From assembly GCA_016841745.1 (NCBI GenBank), contig JAENYO010000001.1:56799-120798 (forward strand): a stretch of DNA of 64,000 nucleotides. The letters are read 5' to 3'. Positions 9,106-20,150 of the stretch are shown here, one piece after another; within the stretch, counting starts at the first letter, position 1; each line of letters opens with the position of its first letter. The position numbers and the translations under genes were made by a program. The notes under the pieces were generated by a model, which was not told where the DNA came from, searched no databases, and worked only from the letters and a program-made list of their open reading frames with translations. Origin of the DNA: Acetomicrobium hydrogeniformans (lineage in GTDB: Bacteria; Synergistota; Synergistia; Synergistales; JAFGMB01).

Positions 9106-10518
9106 CTAATCCCTTTCACCAAGCCTGTCAAGAAGCTGTATACCAACCTCACTTACATTGCCTGCTCCAATCGTAAGCAGAATATCATTTTCGCGAAGTT
9201 CCTCTCCTATAAGATCTACAGCCTCTCCAAGGTCAGAACATAACTTGCATTTGTTGTATCCATTTTCTAAAAGATGGTTTGATATCATCCCAGAAGAAAC
9301 TCCATCAATAGGAGCTTCGTCTGCTGGATAAATAGGCGTCAGAACCAATCTGTCAGCCATACTCAGCACATCAGAGAACTCCTTGTACATAGCCATGGTT
9401 CGAGTATATCTATGAGGCTGAAAGACTACTACATGTCTCCTGTCCGGGAACATCTGATCAAGAGTATTGAGAGTAGCAGCTACTTCACGGGGGTGATGAC
9501 CGTAATCATCATAGATATCTGCATCCATAACATGTCCCATATATTGAAGACGCCTTTTTGCTCCTCTGAAATCCTTAAGTGTTTCCTTAACGGAGCTTAT
9601 GGGAATAGACAACTCAGAGGCGACAACAGTCGCCGCAAGTGCATTAAGGATATTGTGATCACCCGATACGCTAAGATGAAATTCAGAAACGAATTCCCCC
9701 TCTTTACATACAGAGAAAGTAACTCCTCCACCCTGATTATGTTTTATATCAAAGGTTCCCCAATCCCATGTCTTGCCAAAACCATATGTAATTATCTTCC
9801 GGTCAAGAGAGTTACGAGCTATAATCCTGGATAATCCCGTATCTTCTCCACATAGTATTACACTTCCGTCCGGTTTAGTGTTATTAATAAATGACCTGAA
9901 CGCTGTAATAACGCTTTCCAGATCCGGATAGTGATCTACATGATCCCAATCTGCATTAGTAACTACAGATATATTTGGCTTGAATTCTTCAAAAGAACCA
10001 TCGCTCTCATCAAGTTCGGCCACTATGTAGGGGCCATCACCAAGTTTAGCATTCACTCCTATATCACAGAGTTCACCACCAATAGCTACAGAGGGTCTAA
10101 GACCGGCCTGTTCAAGGACCATTGCTATCATTGAAGATGTAGTAGTTTTACCATGGGTACCCGCAACTCCTATGCCAAAACGGGAATTGAACAACCAACT
10201 CAGAACCTCAGCACGCTTAGCTACGGAGATACCATTGGCAATAGCTCCCTTAAGTTCTTCATTCTCAGAAGGAATCGCACTACTATATACAATCAAGTCC
10301 GGTTGATATTTGTCGATATGTTCTTTTTGATGTCCGAGGGTGAACTTAATTCCTTTCTGTAAAACCTTTTCAACATATGAGGTTTCGTTGACATCGCAAC
10401 CGCTGACGTCATATCCCAGTTCCTTAAGTAAAAGGGCAAGTCCACTCATACCGGCTCCGCCGATGCCCATAAGATGAATTCGATTCACGTCACTAAGCAT
10501 GCTATCTGACAAAACCAA
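9106..10518 (-). CDS. murC: UDP-N-acetylmuramate--L-alanine ligase MurC
   Basis: HLMGIGGAGMSGLALLL, GVAGTHGKTTTSSMI, DDYGHHPREV. Confidence 0.97.
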   Translation of the reverse strand: MVLSDSMLSDVNRIHLMGIGGAGMSGLALLLKELGYDVSGCDVNETSYVEKVLQKGIKFTLGHQKEHIDKYQPDLIVYSSAIPSENEELKGAIANGISVAKRAEVLSWLFNSRFGIGVAGTHGKTTTSSMIAMVLEQAGLRPSVAIGGELCDIGVNAKLGDGPYIVAELDESDGSFEEFKPNISVVTNADWDHVDHYPDLESVITAFRSFINNTKPDGSVILCGEDTGLSRIIARNSLDRKIITYGFGKTWDWGTFDIKHNQGGGVTFSVCKEGEFVSEFHLSVSGDHNILNALAATVVASELSIPISSVKETLKDFRGAKRRLQYMGHVMDADIYDDYGHHPREVAATLNTLDQMFPDRRHVVVFQPHRYTRTMAMYKEFSDVLSMADRLVLTPIYPADEAPIDGVSSGMISNHLLENGYNKCKLCSDLGEAVDLIGEELRENDILLTIGAGNVSEVGIQLLDRLGERD

Positions 10519-11604
10519 TTATAGAATCTCCCTTCCAGTCGTCAAAAACGTTTCTTCCCAGATCTTCTCACTTACCCTTACTCTTCCCGCCTCTATCTGA
10601 TCATCAGAGAAAGTTTTTTTTATATCAATGACATCACTGATCTTTGTTGTCAACGATAATATGGAGTCATTCTCATTCCAGACTAAACCCCCATATTGTT
10701 TAACAAAAAAGCCCGCATTCATAGCCTGATGATCTTCAGCAGCAGACTCCCACGGTATAACAACACTAGGAATACCATAAAGAGCCATTTCAAATAAAGT
10801 TGAAGCTCCTGCTCTTACAACTGCTGCATCGGCAAGAGAAAAAGGAGCACTTAAATCCCAACTTCTGGGAACGAGAACCACATTCCCAGGAATATCACCA
10901 GAACAAACTCCCTTTCCCCCTAATAACAGAAAAGTTATCTTCTTCATCTCATCCCTGGATGCTATAGTGCATATATGCTCAAAAACACTTTTACTACCTA
11001 AAGAGCCACCCATAACCACAATAATAGGACCATCTGGAAGTTTAGACCCTACATGTAGTATATTCCAAGCTTCCAAGTCTTGCAATCTATTAAATCTTCT
11101 TACGGGAATTCCTACAGTTTTAAATCTATTCAAGGGTAGAGGTTCACATACATCCCAACCAGACAAGACTTTCTTTCTCAGCCTGCTGGCTATTCTTGTT
11201 ATTTTTCCAGCTCTTGCATTCTGTTCATGGATAATCGAAGAGATTCCCATCAAGGAGGATGTTATAAGCACTGGAAAAGATATGTATCCACCAAATAGAA
11301 GACATACCAAAGGCTTTTCTTTCTGTAGAACTCGCCATGTCTTGAACAGACTCCTGAAAATACTAATTGACCTTTTATAAAAACTCAGGACATTACACGT
11401 TCCAATAGGTGATCCTTCAATCGGAAGAACAACTGGATCTATACCATATCTGCTGTATATTTCAACCTCAATAGGCCTCGCTCCACATACATACATGAGA
11501 GAACATTCCGGATGATTATCCTTGATCCAGTTTCCGAATGAAATCGCAGGAATAATATGCCCTCCCGTTCCTCCTGCAACAATAAGGATTTTATTTCTCA
11601 TCAC
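10519..11604 (-). CDS. murG: Undecaprenyl-PP-MurNAc-pentapeptide GlcNAc transferase MurG
   Basis: VAGGTGGHIIPAISFG, GGSLGSKSVFEH, RAGASTLFEMALYGIPSVVIPWE. Confidence 0.95.
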   Translation of the reverse strand: MMRNKILIVAGGTGGHIIPAISFGNWIKDNHPECSLMYVCGARPIEVEIYSRYGIDPVVLPIEGSPIGTCNVLSFYKRSISIFRSLFKTWRVLQKEKPLVCLLFGGYISFPVLITSSLMGISSIIHEQNARAGKITRIASRLRKKVLSGWDVCEPLPLNRFKTVGIPVRRFNRLQDLEAWNILHVGSKLPDGPIIVVMGGSLGSKSVFEHICTIASRDEMKKITFLLLGGKGVCSGDIPGNVVLVPRSWDLSAPFSLADAAVVRAGASTLFEMALYGIPSVVIPWESAAEDHQAMNAGFFVKQYGGLVWNENDSILSLTTKISDVIDIKKTFSDDQIEAGRVRVSEKIWEETFLTTGREIL

Positions 11605-12728
11605 ATATCATCTCCGGCTTCAACATCCTTGGAACATCGAAGTATTAGTCCTATTGCCATCCAGGACGATACGAGAGAACTCCCTCCATAACTTACAAAA
11701 GGAAGAGGCATTCCAGTCAAAGGCAATAACCTGGTAACTCCAGCGACATTAATAAAAAAAGGAAGAAGTATTGAAACACATAGTCCCCATAAAAGTATCT
11801 TTATATAGGAGGAATCTGATTTCCGGTAAACACGGAATATCCGATAAGACCAGATGGCAAATAACATCACTATGGATCCTGTTCCCGCTAGTCCATATTC
11901 TTCTCCCAATGCAGCAAAAATAAAATCAGTATGAGCAGCAGGAAGGTAATTCAGTTTTTGAAGCCCCTTCCCGATCCCCACACCAAGTATTCCCCCATTG
12001 GCAAAAGCAATCAGGCCCTGAATGATCTGGAAACCTTTATCAAGGGGATCTTTCCATGGATCTATAAAAGCAAGATATCTTCTAACTCGATAGCTTTCCT
12101 TAAAAATCAGAAAAAACAGTCCAGGAAGCATAACGAATCCGGTTAATAATGGAATTAACCATCCATAGGCTTCCACAAACATTGCCATACCCAATAAAAA
12201 GAGCAGGATTGTCCCACCAAGGTCAGGTTGAAGGATCACAGGAACTATGCTTATAATCCCGATAACTGATAGTTTTAAAAAAACTTTTATCCTCTTATTG
12301 TCAGGAACAGAAAGAATCTTTGAGAGATGAAGAACATATACAAGAGATAAGATCTCCAATGGTTGAAGTCTGATACCACCAATATTTATCCATCGTTTTG
12401 CACCACCAGCTTCAAGCCCGATTCCATGCAGAAGGGTGATAGAGGTGATCCCAACGGCAATAACCCATAGAAACCCGCTGATCCTTTGCCATAAGACAAC
12501 AGGGATAAGATACATTACAAGCATTGCAGCAAGACCAATAACAAGCCATTGTAACTGTCTTATACCTAAAGAAGAATGCAGCCCTCCATTTGATATGGAT
12601 TCTGGTGATGTTAAGGAAAATATCATAACCACACCTATCAGGCTCAGAATTAGGGGGATAAGCCATAAAAGTGGATCTACCCTGTATAATCTTTCTTCAA
12701 TTACTGGAGCTTCATAGGTCTCTTCCAT
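11601..12728 (-). CDS. ftsW: Lipid II polymerase / flippase family FtsW
   Basis: SEDS-family multi-TM protein: GGAKRWINIGGIRLQPLE, AHTDFIFAALGEEYGL, GMPLPFVSYGGSSLV. Confidence 0.94.
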   Translation of the reverse strand: MEETYEAPVIEERLYRVDPLLWLIPLILSLIGVVMIFSLTSPESISNGGLHSSLGIRQLQWLVIGLAAMLVMYLIPVVLWQRISGFLWVIAVGITSITLLHGIGLEAGGAKRWINIGGIRLQPLEILSLVYVLHLSKILSVPDNKRIKVFLKLSVIGIISIVPVILQPDLGGTILLFLLGMAMFVEAYGWLIPLLTGFVMLPGLFFLIFKESYRVRRYLAFIDPWKDPLDKGFQIIQGLIAFANGGILGVGIGKGLQKLNYLPAAHTDFIFAALGEEYGLAGTGSIVMLFAIWSYRIFRVYRKSDSSYIKILLWGLCVSILLPFFINVAGVTRLLPLTGMPLPFVSYGGSSLVSSWMAIGLILRCSKDVEAGDDM

Positions 12729-14094
12729 AACTCTTGCCTTTCATAATTTTATTAACCAGAGAATGAAAATGTTCCCCTCTTTTTTTGTAACTTTCATACA
12801 TATCCCAACTGGTACAGGCGGGAGAAAGAAGAACGGTGATACCTGGAATGGCCAATTTGTACGCAAGGAAAACAGCTTCTTCCATGTTTTGGACATCATA
12901 AATATTCTCATACCCCACTTTTTGAAGTTCGGCTATTATTCGAGGTTTCTCATCACCAAGGACTATGGCAGCGATAACACTTTCCTTAACACTCTCTGCA
13001 AGGGGATGATAATCTTCTCCTTTACCCTGACCTCCCAGGATGACAATTTTATTTCCTGCTATAGAATTTAGTGCTGTTACACTTGCTGCAACGTTAGTTC
13101 CTTTTGAATCATCAATGTATCTGACACCATTGATTTCAGCCACAAACTCGCATCTATGAGGTGGCGGATTAAACCCTCTGAAGAGTTCTTGAGATGCTGG
13201 GTGAACAACTCCCATCAGATTAAGAGCAGAAAGAGCCATGGCTACGTTTTCAACATTATGTATTCCTACAAGAGGAATATCCTGAAAATGGGCCAGAGGG
13301 ATTATGCCATTAGGCGTGTTTAATAAGATTTTCTGTCCTTGGATTAAAATGGAGGTGCCAGATAAACAAGGCTCACCCCAGGTAAGTGGAACCGCGTTCT
13401 TATCTTCTACAATATTGAGTTCCTTCATATCTCTTTTCTGTATTATGGCTTGAGCTTCCGGTTTTCTGAGTAATAGCAGGTTAGCTTTTGAGTGAACATA
13501 ATTCGCATAGGATCCATGCCAGTCAATGTGGTCGGGAGCAAGATTGGTTATTACAGCAAGATCAACCTGAAGGCACTTTGACCAGTAGAGTTGAAAACTA
13601 CTTAGTTCCAGAACAATAAAGTCATTATCTGTATTAGCATAAAGGGCTGCAGGATTACCGATATTCCCTGCGACCGCAGTTTTACAGCCAGAAGTTTTAA
13701 GAAAGTGCCCTATTAAAGAAGTAGTTGTCGTTTTACCATTACTACCTGTTACTCCAATGATTCGACCCTTAAGAAAGGGATAAACAAAGTCTATTTCTCC
13801 TATTATGGGAACATTCCTTTTCATTCCCTCTCTAACTGCCTCTGAACCTGGCGAAACACCTGAACTCAAAACCAACAGATCCGTGTCCCAGAATCTTTCT
13901 GAATGTCCTCCTGTTTCAAAAGAAACGCCATTTTTATGAAAAAGATCGGTAGTGTCTTCTGGGAGGCTGCTCTTAGTATCAGATACAAAGACTTCTGCTC
14001 CAAGGGAAGATGCCAGAACTGCCAGGGCCATGCCGCTAACACCTGCTCCAATAATTGATATTCTTTTTCCTGATATTTCGGGTTTAAATGACAT
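12712..14094 (-). CDS. murD: UDP-N-acetylmuramoylalanine--D-glutamate ligase MurD
   Basis: GVTGSNGKTTTTSLIGH, LELSSFQLYW, DDSKGTNVAA. Confidence 0.96.
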   Translation of the reverse strand: MSFKPEISGKRISIIGAGVSGMALAVLASSLGAEVFVSDTKSSLPEDTTDLFHKNGVSFETGGHSERFWDTDLLVLSSGVSPGSEAVREGMKRNVPIIGEIDFVYPFLKGRIIGVTGSNGKTTTTSLIGHFLKTSGCKTAVAGNIGNPAALYANTDNDFIVLELSSFQLYWSKCLQVDLAVITNLAPDHIDWHGSYANYVHSKANLLLLRKPEAQAIIQKRDMKELNIVEDKNAVPLTWGEPCLSGTSILIQGQKILLNTPNGIIPLAHFQDIPLVGIHNVENVAMALSALNLMGVVHPASQELFRGFNPPPHRCEFVAEINGVRYIDDSKGTNVAASVTALNSIAGNKIVILGGQGKGEDYHPLAESVKESVIAAIVLGDEKPRIIAELQKVGYENIYDVQNMEEAVFLAYKLAIPGITVLLSPACTSWDMYESYKKRGEHFHSLVNKIMKGKSYGRDL

Positions 14095-14109
14095 TGCAGC
14101 AACCTTCCT

Positions 14110-15084
14110 TCAACCTGTCAATGAAGACACTATCTTGAAAAGGATGAATGACGAAAATAATATTCCTATACCATGGATAAGCCAGAAACGCATCACGATC
14201 TGGTTTTCACTCCATCCCGATAATTCAAAGTGGTGATGTATCGGACTCATAAGAAAGACCTTACTTCTAAAAAAATAGATAGCTATAAGCTGGATACATA
14301 CTGAGAGCATTTCAAATCCGAAAATAAAAGCAACTGGTACAAGAAAAAGAACAAAGTTACCATAAGAACATAAGACCACAAGAATAGCTCCCAGAAAATG
14401 TGATCCCACATCACCCATAAAGACCTTTGCCGGATGAGCATTATGCCATAAGAAGGAAGTTGTAATAGCAAGACCTGTCAGGCAGGGGACTGTTATAACA
14501 GGGTCCATGTCCCTTGCTATGAAAATGGCGAAAAGAGATATTACGGTTGAACCTGATGCAAGTCCATCAAGTCCATCAGTTATATTCATTGAATTCAACA
14601 TACCTACTGTCAGAAAGGTCAATAGAGTTACCGACATTAATCTTGAAGGCATTTCAAAACCTGGCCATATCTGTACTCCATGTGTGTAAGTGAAAAAGAT
14701 TGACCAGGTAAGGGAAACAATGATCTGGAAATAGAGCTTTTTCCGGCTACTGATACCTTCACTAGACTTTGAGGAAAACTTCATCCAATCATCATAAAGA
14801 CCTATTAGTGATGATACTACGGGGAGCATCCAGATCCATAAGACATCTGAAATAGAACCTAGCTGAAGGATTGTCATAAGAGCAATACTTACCAGCACAA
14901 CAAAAAGAAAGACAACCCCGCCCATAACTGGAGTTTTGCTTTTCTTTTCAAGATGGGTTCGGGGACCGTATTCCTTCTGGACTAGATGGACCTCCATCTT
15001 ATTGAGTCTTTTTATCCACAAGGATTGACAGATGATCGAAAAAAGAAAAACAAAGATTGTGAAGAGGCATAAATTAAGATTCAT
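14110..15084 (-). CDS. mraY: Phospho-MurNAc-pentapeptide translocase MraY
   Basis: KTPVMGGVVFL, GLYDDWMKFSSKSSEG, NITDGLDGLASG, FMGDVGSHFLG, SPIHHHFELSGWSE. Confidence 0.96.
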   Translation of the reverse strand: MNLNLCLFTIFVFLFSIICQSLWIKRLNKMEVHLVQKEYGPRTHLEKKSKTPVMGGVVFLFVVLVSIALMTILQLGSISDVLWIWMLPVVSSLIGLYDDWMKFSSKSSEGISSRKKLYFQIIVSLTWSIFFTYTHGVQIWPGFEMPSRLMSVTLLTFLTVGMLNSMNITDGLDGLASGSTVISLFAIFIARDMDPVITVPCLTGLAITTSFLWHNAHPAKVFMGDVGSHFLGAILVVLCSYGNFVLFLVPVAFIFGFEMLSVCIQLIAIYFFRSKVFLMSPIHHHFELSGWSENQIVMRFWLIHGIGILFSSFILFKIVSSLTG

Positions 15085-16475
15085 CTTGTCTTCACCAGCT
15101 CTTTGACGACAAGATCAAGGTTATTACTGTGAGATCCTTTGACCAGGATCATATCTCCGTCTTCAAGATTATTACAGAGGTAAGACAATGCTTCTTTTGA
15201 ATCTTTCATTAACAGGAAAGATTTTCTATTGCCGTTTTCTTCTTTTTCTGAAAGAAATTCCCATTCAGATCCTACGAGGATAACCTCATCGAAAAAATCC
15301 AGGTTTGCAGCAATCTTCACATGCTGCATTACGACAGCATCCCCAAGCTCCTTCATACTTCCCAATACAGCAATTTTTCTACCATCCCAGGTAAGTCCAG
15401 ATACGGTAGAAATAGCAGCTGACATCGAAGCAGGGTTAGCATTATATGAATCATCAATTATTACGATATTTCCTGATAGTAAAACAACCTCTCCTCGTCC
15501 TTTCTGCGAAACGAAAGAAGATGCTTTTGAGACAATCATGTGTGTCGGCACTCCCATTTCAAGTGCAACTGCTGAAGCAACAGCTAAACATCTGGCCTGA
15601 TGAGTTCCGAATAATCCAGAAACAATCTGTAAAGATAAATTATATCCCTCCAGAAAAAAAGAAAGCCTTGGTTTACCTGTATCTAAAGAGAACTTAGGCT
15701 GCTCTATACGGATATCACCAGTTCGGAAACCTATAGAAGTAGTTTTACATGAAAGGGAAAGATTCTGTACCCCTTTCCTGAGTTCTTTATTATCGGCATT
15801 GTAAAACAAATGGGTAAGCCTGGGGGATGAAGTTATCTCCAGTTTAGCTTTCAGGACTCCTTCCAGGTTGATAAGTCCTAACAGGTGAGCTTCCGTTACT
15901 TCGGTAATTACAGTTACAGTAGGTCTGAAGAGTGATGTCATTTCTTCTATCTCTCCAGGAGAATTCGTACCCATTTCCAGAATTAACATTTGGGAGTTAC
16001 AAGGCATCGCCAGGACAGTGAGAGAGCAGCCGAGTCTTGTGTTGAAACTGGATATTGGGCCATGTACTCTGTACTTCAATTTCAACAGTTCCCGTATGAG
16101 CTCTCTAGTTGTTGTCTTTCCTACACTTCCTGTTATGGCAATTATTTCTTCAGGCGCTGCATATTCAAGATAATGTAATGCCAATTGAGTAATAAAAGTA
16201 GATGTATCATCGACAATAATACAGGAAAGAGAAGAAGGAATCAGGGATAAATCAAAACAGCCATCCTGCGCAATAATTCCAATGGCACCTTTATCTACTG
16301 CCTCCTTGATATATAGATGACCATCAGTATTGTCACCTTTTAAAGCCAAAAAGATCTGTCCTTCATTCAATGTCCTGCTATCAATGGATATTTCAATAGG
16401 AAGTTGTATATCCGGTCCTCGATATTTTATTTTACCGGACCTTGTGAATTCTGATAAATACATAGTCAGTTCCAA
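15081..16475 (-). CDS. murF: UDP-MurNAc-tripeptide--D-Ala-D-Ala ligase MurF
   Basis: DSRTLNEGQIFLALKG, ITGSVGKTTTREL, EMGTNSPGEI, DDSYNANPASM. Confidence 0.95.
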   Translation of the reverse strand: MELTMYLSEFTRSGKIKYRGPDIQLPIEISIDSRTLNEGQIFLALKGDNTDGHLYIKEAVDKGAIGIIAQDGCFDLSLIPSSLSCIIVDDTSTFITQLALHYLEYAAPEEIIAITGSVGKTTTRELIRELLKLKYRVHGPISSFNTRLGCSLTVLAMPCNSQMLILEMGTNSPGEIEEMTSLFRPTVTVITEVTEAHLLGLINLEGVLKAKLEITSSPRLTHLFYNADNKELRKGVQNLSLSCKTTSIGFRTGDIRIEQPKFSLDTGKPRLSFFLEGYNLSLQIVSGLFGTHQARCLAVASAVALEMGVPTHMIVSKASSFVSQKGRGEVVLLSGNIVIIDDSYNANPASMSAAISTVSGLTWDGRKIAVLGSMKELGDAVVMQHVKIAANLDFFDEVILVGSEWEFLSEKEENGNRKSFLLMKDSKEALSYLCNNLEDGDMILVKGSHSNNLDLVVKELVKTR

Positions 16476-18007
16476 CCGAGAGACCTGGAATCAGCCCAGT
16501 TTTTAACGGTCTCTGTATCATTGTAGGGAATCCTGTCGTTTCCCCAGATTATAAATCTCTCAGGTCCCTTTCCCGCGACAAGAACAATATCTGAACTGCT
16601 GGCTGAATCCAGGGCAAAATGAACAGCTTTTTTGCGATCAATTATGACCTCATAAGGTGTCACTTTAACATCCGTGGACACAATTCCATCGATGATCTGA
16701 TCTGCTATTTCTCCGGGATCCTCATCCCTTGGATTATCCATTGTTATAATAATCTTGTCTGCAAACTGTGCTGCAGTTTTACCCATTATAGGACGGTTTT
16801 CTCTGTATCGATTGCCTCCAAGGCCGAAAACAACTGTTAATTGCCCGGATGCCACCTCTCTCAATGCCTTGAGAACATTCTGGAGGGCATCAGGAGTGTG
16901 TGCGTAATCAATCACACAACAGATTCCATTGTGAAAAAGAAACTTTTCGAGTCTTCCCGGAACCTGGGGCATATTTTTAAGAGCCCCCCGTATTAGTTCA
17001 TCTGCTATATGCATTGGAAAGACTGCAGCAATACTGGCAAGGACATTGTAAACATTGTATCTCCCAGTTAATGGAACTTTGATATTATTGATATGCCCAC
17101 CGAAGGGTAACTTAAGGTTAAACTCAAGACCCTCAAGAGACATATCCAGAGTTTCTGCTGTTATCGTTTTTTCATTAGTGTCGGAAAGGGCATATGGGAT
17201 AAACCTTTCAGGAAACTCATTGAAGAGAATCCTGCCAAATGTATCATCTACATTAACTGAACCCTTCCACTCATCCTTCATATAACAGGTGAAAAGGGAT
17301 TTCTTGGCCTTGAAATAGTTTTTAATGGTCTTATGATAGTCAAGGTGCTCTGGGGTTATATTGGTAAATACGCCAATATCGAAAAGACATCCATTAAGTC
17401 TCCCCTGAACCAGTCCATGGGACGATGCCTCCATTACACATGCCTTGCATCCATTTATGACCATATTATGGAGATACCTTTGAACATCACAACTCTCAGG
17501 AGTTGTCCTGCTGGAGAGAACTTCATTTTGCCCATCATTGTAAAGGATTGTACCCAGAATTCCTGTCTTGATACCACATTCATCCAGAATGCTTTTTATC
17601 ATATATGTTGTGGTACTCTTCCCGTTTGTTCCAGTTACTGCAAACATCAACATTCTCGATGAAGGATTCCCATAGATGAAGGAAGCGACAAAACCCATAG
17701 TTTCTCTTACAGATGCGACAATGATCTGAGTTACATTTACATCAAGTTCTTTTTCACATAATATGACCACACATCCATTTTCACAGGCATCAGATACAAA
17801 ATCATGACCATCCACCTGGTTTCCCTTTACACAGCAGAACATGCTTCCAGGAGTCACAGACCTGCTATCAGAAAATACATCTTTTAGATCCAGGTCAATA
17901 CACTTTGGGTTAGTTTCAGTATGAACGTTATATTGAAGATTCCTTGAATCCATAAACAATAAGGTTTCTTGTAAGGTCACCATTGTTTTATTCCCTTTCC
18001 AGAACAA
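16466..18007 (-). CDS. murE: UDP-MurNAc-tripeptide synthetase MurE
   Basis: DSRSVTPGSMFCCVKG, AVTGTNGKSTTTYMI, NITPEHLDYH, VIDYAHTPDALQ; start may be the internal Met (MVTLQ) at about 17983. Confidence 0.95.
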   Translation of the reverse strand: MFWKGNKTMVTLQETLLFMDSRNLQYNVHTETNPKCIDLDLKDVFSDSRSVTPGSMFCCVKGNQVDGHDFVSDACENGCVVILCEKELDVNVTQIIVASVRETMGFVASFIYGNPSSRMLMFAVTGTNGKSTTTYMIKSILDECGIKTGILGTILYNDGQNEVLSSRTTPESCDVQRYLHNMVINGCKACVMEASSHGLVQGRLNGCLFDIGVFTNITPEHLDYHKTIKNYFKAKKSLFTCYMKDEWKGSVNVDDTFGRILFNEFPERFIPYALSDTNEKTITAETLDMSLEGLEFNLKLPFGGHINNIKVPLTGRYNVYNVLASIAAVFPMHIADELIRGALKNMPQVPGRLEKFLFHNGICCVIDYAHTPDALQNVLKALREVASGQLTVVFGLGGNRYRENRPIMGKTAAQFADKIIITMDNPRDEDPGEIADQIIDGIVSTDVKVTPYEVIIDRKKAVHFALDSASSSDIVLVAGKGPERFIIWGNDRIPYNDTETVKNWADSRSLGWN

Positions 18008-19709
18008 GGCCTGTTTTTTCTATTCTGTACATATCCTCAACTATATTCCGGAAAACAGGACCAGCTACTGTACTTCCATAATATTTCCCCTTGGAAGGCT
18101 CACCAATCACTATAAGCATTGAAAACTGAGGAGTCTCATGGGGCCAGAATCCTACAAAAGACGAAACCCATTTCCCCTTTTCATAGATTCCCTTCCTCGC
18201 CACCTGAGCAGTTCCAGTCTTTCCAGCAATTGGTACTAGTTCAGTATTAACAAGCGTTCCTGTTCCCTTAAGCACAACTTCCCTTAAAACAGATCTCAAC
18301 CAATTCGCAGTCTCTGTAGAAATGACAGTCGCTACTTCTGTTCTCGAACCCTTATAAACCAGAGTCCCTGAAGAATCTCTGACCGAGTTGACAATGAAAG
18401 GTTTCAGCAGATGTCCTCCATTTGCAATGGCTGAAATTGCCGTTATTAGTTGTAAAGGTGTAACTGCTATTCCCTGCCCTATGGCTATGTTAGCAGGAAC
18501 CACACCTCTCCACTGATCTGGTGGCGGTAATAGTCCCTTCTCTGCTCCTGGCAGCTCTATCCCTGGTTTATTGCCAAAACCCCATGATATCAAAGAATTA
18601 TATGTATCAAAAGGATTAAATCTTATCCCTATCTGAGACATTCCCACATTGGAAGATTTGATTATAAGCTGATCCAGGGTCAGCTTGCCATAAGCCTTGG
18701 GATCTGATACCACTTTATCCGCCACCCTGATACGCTGAGCACACATAAAATATTCGTTTCTGTTGACCAGCCTTTTTTCAAGAGATAAACCCATAATTAT
18801 CGGCTTGAAGGTAGATCCCGGTTCATAAACACGTCCGATAGCATTATTCAAAAGGTGGTCTTCTCTATTAAAAGTATTCCTTCTGTTAGGATCATAAAAA
18901 GGCCAGCTAGCCATTGAAAGGATTGCTCCTGTTTCTGGGTCCATGCATATAGCTGCTGCCCACTTTGCTCGATTAAGGAGAGCACCTTCTTCTAGTCGGT
19001 TCTCAATTATATACTGGAGTGTACTATCAACAGTAAGATTTACATCAGCATTTTTATCCTGCCTTTTATTAGTTGCTATATCTGCTAAATTAACTCTTTG
19101 GCCAGAAGGATCTTTGACCAGAATTTTAGTTTCTGGGGGGGAATAAAGAACTGAATCCCATAGCAATTCGAGTCCAGACTGGCCATGGTCATCAATATTA
19201 CAAAACCCGAGGATGTGTGCTAGAAGGGTTTTGTTCGGATAAAGTCTTTGTTTTTCACTCACGGAATATAGACCTGGCAAATTAAGGTCCATTATCATGT
19301 CAGCCCTTTCAATTCCAACCTTTCTAAGAACAGGGAAAAACCTGCCCGGGAGATTTCGGGAGAGATCTTTTACAACCTTGTCCGGTACAAATTTTTCAAG
19401 TTTCCCCGAATTAGAAGTATTCCAGAACTTGGGATCAACGAAAAAGCTGTACGAAGGAACCGAATGTGCCAATATGTCTCCTTTAGAATCAAGGATAACA
19501 CCTCTGCTTGTACTAACACTGATATTTGCCCAATACTGTTTTATCGACTGACTCCTTATCCTTGGATCGGGCCAGCAATGAACGAACAGGAGGCGGATAA
19601 ACACTACCAGGAACAGGAAGAGCAGCCAGAGCCAGGGGCTTGAGAATATTCTCTTTAGCAACGATCCATTGATGCCCCTTTCAATTGGAAGAAATTTAAA
19701 TAGATTCAA
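17988..19709 (-). CDS. ftsI: Division-specific transpeptidase (FtsI/PBP2-like)
   Basis: One TM plus transpeptidase motifs YEPGSTFKPI (SxxK), SSNVG (SxN) and KTGTAQ (KTG). Confidence 0.94.
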   Translation of the reverse strand: MNLFKFLPIERGINGSLLKRIFSSPWLWLLFLFLVVFIRLLFVHCWPDPRIRSQSIKQYWANISVSTSRGVILDSKGDILAHSVPSYSFFVDPKFWNTSNSGKLEKFVPDKVVKDLSRNLPGRFFPVLRKVGIERADMIMDLNLPGLYSVSEKQRLYPNKTLLAHILGFCNIDDHGQSGLELLWDSVLYSPPETKILVKDPSGQRVNLADIATNKRQDKNADVNLTVDSTLQYIIENRLEEGALLNRAKWAAAICMDPETGAILSMASWPFYDPNRRNTFNREDHLLNNAIGRVYEPGSTFKPIIMGLSLEKRLVNRNEYFMCAQRIRVADKVVSDPKAYGKLTLDQLIIKSSNVGMSQIGIRFNPFDTYNSLISWGFGNKPGIELPGAEKGLLPPPDQWRGVVPANIAIGQGIAVTPLQLITAISAIANGGHLLKPFIVNSVRDSSGTLVYKGSRTEVATVISTETANWLRSVLREVVLKGTGTLVNTELVPIAGKTGTAQVARKGIYEKGKWVSSFVGFWPHETPQFSMLIVIGEPSKGKYYGSTVAGPVFRNIVEDMYRIEKTGLVLERE

Positions 19710-19712
19710 TCA

Positions 19713-20144
19713 TCAGTCTTTTGCATTGGCTCGTCTGGAGAAGAGATTCATAAGTTTGAAAAGGGCATTGTTTTGTTCGATAAATGCAAAGTCAAATTGG
19801 TTATTCTTATTGGCATTGGGACTTGATGCAACAGTAACTGTAGCAATATTGGATGTTCCCTGCATGCCCAGGTTGACAGACGCAAAAGTGTGAATACGCG
19901 AAGGCGATTTCAAGGTTGCCATATGTTGCTCATACCGTGAAATATTCTTTTCGTAATACGTAATTTTATCATTGATCTGTGCAAGTTGACATTCCAGTCG
20001 AAAACTGTAAAAACGCAATGCTCCCAACCCCAGAATCAACATCCCGGCTATAATACCAAAAAATAAAAGGGTTGAGCAAATCGAAGTGCCACGTTTTACA
20101 TTATTACAGGTAACTGTAGTATTCTGGGCATACATTACATCCAC
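19713..20144 (-). CDS. FtsL-like septum protein
   Basis: 143 aa, one TM and a coiled-coil segment, between rsmH and ftsI in dcw order. Confidence 0.6.
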   Translation of the reverse strand: MDVMYAQNTTVTCNNVKRGTSICSTLLFFGIIAGMLILGLGALRFYSFRLECQLAQINDKITYYEKNISRYEQHMATLKSPSRIHTFASVNLGMQGTSNIATVTVASSPNANKNNQFDFAFIEQNNALFKLMNLFSRRANAKD

Positions 20145-20150
20145 CTCCTG